Assembly: GCA_031253705.1 (NCBI GenBank) | Contig: JAIRVW010000309.1 | Coordinates: forward strand, 1 to 9,499 | Direction of reading: 5' to 3' | DNA from: Brucellaceae bacterium | GTDB lineage: Bacteria > Pseudomonadota > Alphaproteobacteria > Rhizobiales > Rhizobiaceae | Length of the DNA: 9,499 nucleotides | Part shown: positions 8,441 through 9,499 of the stretch, piece by piece | Layout: every line of letters begins with the position of its first letter | Numbering within the stretch: the first letter of the stretch is position 1 | Notes under the pieces: model-generated | What the model was told of the DNA's origin: nothing | Seen by the model: the letters and a program-made list of their open reading frames with translations, nothing else | Databases searched by the model: none | Made by a program: the position numbers and the translations under genes

Positions 8441-8466
8441 TGCCATACGCGCAACAGCGTATGGCA
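8441..8466 (+). terminator. Perfect 10-bp hairpin behind the serine hydrolase gene
   Basis: TGCCATACGC (8441-8450) pairs perfectly with GCGTATGGCA (8457-8466) across the six-base loop GCAACA. It starts 20 bases after the TGA at 8420. No T-run follows on either side, so it is not a classic intrinsic terminator. It may still end or stabilise the transcript, or be a protein site. Confidence 0.45.
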
Positions 8467-8617
8467 ACATGCCCGCCGCACAGCATTGCGCAAGCTCAGG
8501 ATACAGTGCACAAAACGATTTCCTGCAAGATTGCTCCCAAAATTCCGGCGATATCTGCTATGAAGGCAAATAAGGCTTCAAGTGGAAGTCAGAGCCATTC
8601 AGTTCCGGGGGTGTTTA

Positions 8618-9499
8618 ATGTATTCCGATATCGAAATCGCACGTGCGGCTCAAAAACGTCCGATCACTGAAATCGCGGCAAAGCTGGGTCTCGATCCGAA
8701 TGATATCCTGCCTTACGGTCACGACAAGGCAAAGCTGACCCACCAGACCGTCAATCGCTTGAAGGATCGCCCGAAAGGTAAGCTCATACTGGTAACGTCG
8801 ATTAATCCGACTCCCGCCGGAGAAGGCAAAACGACAACCTCGGTCGGTCTCGGTGATGCCCTGAACAGAATTGGCAAACAGACCGTTATTTGTCTGCGCG
8901 AACCAAGCCTCGGACCCAATTTCGGCATGAAAGGTGGCGCTGCAGGCGGCGGTTACTCTCAGGTTGTACCGATGGAGGATATTAATCTCCATTTCACCGG
9001 TGACTTCCATGCTATCAGCAGTGCGCATAACTTGCTCGCCGCGATGATTGATAATCACATTCATTGGGGCAATGCGCTCAGATTTGATACACGCCGCGTC
9101 AGTTGGAGACGCGTGGTTGATATGAATGACCGTGCTCTGCGCAATATCAATGTCGCACTTGGCGGCGTGGCCAATGGCTACCCGCGGGAGAGCGGTTTTG
9201 ACATTTCCGTTGCGTCCGAAGTCATGGCTATTCTCTGTCTTGCCAATGATCTTGATGATTTGCAGTCCCGCTTAGCACGTATCATTGTCGGCTATAATCT
9301 TGACAAGCAACCGATTACCGCTGCCGATCTGAATGCGGATGGTGCCATGACCGTCTTGCTGCGCGATGCCCTGCAGCCCAATCTGGTACAAACCATCGAA
9401 AATAATCCGGTTCTTATTCACGGCGGCCCCTTTGCCAATATTGCACATGGCTGCAACAGCGTTATTGCCACCAGAACAGGTCTGGCGCTGGCGGATTAT
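8618..9499 (+). CDS. fhs: Formate-tetrahydrofolate ligase, N-terminal 294 residues (cut by window edge)
   Basis: The enzyme joins formate to tetrahydrofolate with ATP, making 10-formyl-tetrahydrofolate for purine, formyl-methionine and one-carbon metabolism in the cytoplasm. The frame opens at ATG 8618 ([20 protein letters not shown]) and runs to the last base without a stop. The usual length is about 555-560 residues, so just over half is present. The ATP-binding loop [10 protein letters not shown] is at 65-74 and the family signature [11 protein letters not shown] at 103-113, followed by the conserved [16 protein letters not shown] (118-133). Further family-like blocks are [12 protein letters not shown] and [24 protein letters not shown]-run (8606-8611) seven bases before the ATG is a poor but possible ribosome site. 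The 197-base gap behind the serine hydrolase, including the hairpin, suggests an own promoter, but no clear -35/-10 pair was found. The identity is certain. Confidence 0.97.
   Translation, partial: MYSDIEIARAAQKRPITEIAAKLGLDPNDILPYGHDKAKLTHQTVNRLKDRPKGKLILVTSINPTPAGEGKTTTSVGLGDALNRIGKQTVICLREPSLGPNFGMKGGAAGGGYSQVVPMEDINLHFTGDFHAISSAHNLLAAMIDNHIHWGNALRFDTRRVSWRRVVDMNDRALRNINVALGGVANGYPRESGFDISVASEVMAILCLANDLDDLQSRLARIIVGYNLDKQPITAADLNADGAMTVLLRDALQPNLVQTIENNPVLIHGGPFANIAHGCNSVIATRTGLALADY

Noticed and set aside
8467..8617. Possible folate or other riboswitch in the fhs leader
   Set aside because: I could not find a stable multi-stem structure or a known conserved core; only short 4-bp pairings were seen.
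8461..8670. A 69-codon plus-strand frame between the serine hydrolase and fhs
   Set aside because: Its ATG lies within the right arm of the hairpin, no ribosome site precedes it, it overlaps the start of fhs in another frame, and the product looks like translated spacer.
8615..9064. A 149-codon minus-strand frame
   Set aside because: It lies almost wholly antisense to the well-conserved fhs coding region and shows no recognisable domain.

Overview
The window reads as chromosomal DNA from a Gram-negative bacterium. Two protein families point to the outer-membrane lifestyle: a type V autotransporter with a C-terminal beta-barrel ending in phenylalanine, and a peptidase with a Sec signal peptide. 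The style of the autotransporter barrel and linker, and of the formate-tetrahydrofolate ligase, recalls Alphaproteobacteria of the Brucella/Ochrobactrum/Pseudochrobactrum group. This placement is from memory of the families, not from a search, and is moderate at best. Base composition looks roughly balanced by eye in the genes and AT-rich in the gap at 6656-6971.

Layout. Positions 1-3203 (minus) hold nearly all of a periplasmic tricorn-type S41 peptidase, cut at its C-terminus by the window edge. Eleven bases upstream of it, 3215-6655 (minus) encodes an autotransporter whose passenger begins with an HExxH zinc metallopeptidase domain. Together they form a tight two-gene operon, autotransporter first. 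A 316-base AT-rich gap (6656-6971) separates this operon from a divergent gene, 6972-8420 (plus), a class C beta-lactamase-like serine hydrolase with no signal peptide. A perfect 10-bp inverted repeat follows it. Then 8618-9499 (plus) gives the first 294 codons of formate-tetrahydrofolate ligase (fhs), cut by the right edge.

How the genes may work together. The minus-strand pair looks like a proteolysis module. A surface-exposed or released metalloprotease would make the first cuts in external protein, and a periplasmic tricorn peptidase would trim the incoming peptides. The divergent serine hydrolase shares the regulatory gap and might act on small products inside the cell, but that is only an inference. 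fhs is ordinary one-carbon metabolism and is probably unrelated.

No RNA genes, mobile elements, CRISPR arrays or broken genes were seen.
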